From contig DMTN01000025.1 in NCBI GenBank assembly GCA_003477305.1, positions 63,947 through 77,531 on the forward strand: DNA of 13,585 nucleotides. Reading direction: 5' to 3'. Each line of letters begins with the position of its first letter. Positions within the stretch are counted from its first letter, which is position 1. A model generated the notes under the pieces. The model saw only the letters and a program-made list of their open reading frames with translations. It searched no databases and had not been told where the DNA came from. The stretch is from Acholeplasmatales bacterium (GTDB lineage: Bacteria > Bacillota_I > Bacilli_A > Izemoplasmatales > Hujiaoplasmataceae). Both the position numbers and the translations under genes were made by a program. This document shows positions 13,420 to 13,585 of this stretch, in pieces.

Positions 13420-13585
13420 TTATGCGCGGGGGGCGAGAACGCTGATCTCGAAGTTGTCGAACGTCAGGACGGCAAGACCGTAAAGGCCGAGACAGGCCGT
13501 CAGTTTGAAGTTCGCTTCGTACGCGACGTACTCGACGACGACATGGTTCGCGCCGACGACGAGGGTGACCGGGATGGCGACGTTC
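13420..13585 (-). CDS. C-terminal fragment of an unidentified protein with beta-sandwich character
   Basis: Only the last 54 residues are in the window; the 5' end lies beyond the right edge, and the first visible base is the third base of a codon. The fragment has alternating hydrophobic strands: IPVTLVVGANHVVVEYVAYEAN, then LTACLGLYGLAVLTFDNFEISVLAPRA before the TAA. The order 'strand, Gly-Ala-Asn turn, strand, ..., Phe-Asp-Asn-Phe-Glu-Ile strand, end' resembles the closing strands of galactose-binding or CBM6-like jelly rolls often placed at the C-terminus of secreted glycosidases. That is a shape resemblance only; I do not assign a function. The reading frame and stop are well supported by the terminator 21 nt downstream. 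Confidence 0.7.
   Translation of the reverse strand, partial: NVAIPVTLVVGANHVVVEYVAYEANFKLTACLGLYGLAVLTFDNFEISVLAPRA

Noticed and set aside
1..13585. tRNA, rRNA, transposase, integrase, toxin-antitoxin or defence genes
   Set aside because: I looked for their motifs on both strands and saw none; all long supported frames are accounted for by metabolic, SUF, DarA and MgtC-type genes.

Overview
The window is about 13.6 kb of fairly GC-rich bacterial DNA in which every gene I can support lies on the minus strand, so transcription runs from high to low coordinates. Genes are tightly packed and start behind purine-rich ribosome binding sites. Promoters look sigma-A-like with 17-18 nt spacers, and simple hairpin-plus-U-tract terminators separate the transcription units. 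A Bacillota-type SUF operon (sufC-sufD-sufS-sufU-sufB), a DarA/PstA-type cyclic-di-AMP PII-like protein, a lipoprotein-like exported enzyme and CcpA-like operator sites all point to Bacillota or a related Mollicutes-side lineage. TGA is used as stop, so the code is standard. The base composition is too GC-rich for classical Mollicutes, and I cannot name the organism.

Reading in the direction of transcription: (1) 13585-13420 is the C-terminal end of a protein with a beta-sandwich look, followed by a terminator. (2) 13265-12708 is an MgtC/SapB-family membrane protein with its own promoter and terminator. (3) 12606-7785 is the complete sufCDSUB operon for iron-sulfur cluster assembly, with one promoter in front of sufC and one terminator after sufB. 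(4) 7638-7315 is darA, a stand-alone c-di-AMP sensor gene with its own promoter and terminator. (5) 7182-3765 is a two-gene unit: a GH94-type disaccharide phosphorylase and a GH16 beta-glucanase. (6) 3649 to beyond the left edge is a three-gene unit: a cytoplasmic GH30 enzyme, a GH5 exo-glucanase-like enzyme and an exported, Thr-linker-bearing GH30 enzyme cut off by the window edge.

Units 5 and 6 together form a beta-glucan degradation locus. The most economical reading is use of beta-1,3-glucan or mixed beta-1,3/1,6-glucan (laminarin-like or fungal wall glucan). The exported GH30 would act outside, GH16, GH5 and GH30 would shorten imported oligosaccharides inside, and the GH94 enzyme would finish by phosphorolysis to glucose 1-phosphate and glucose. 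No transporter or regulator gene is visible. Both promoters carry the same LacI/CcpA-type near-palindrome exactly 7 nt downstream of the -10 box, so the two units are probably co-regulated.

I see no tRNA, rRNA, CRISPR, insertion sequence or prophage in the window, and no wholly new system. The most useful observations are the shared operator architecture, the predicted phosphorolytic beta-glucan pathway, and terminators that abut stop codons. No stretch without a gene exceeds about 160 nt.
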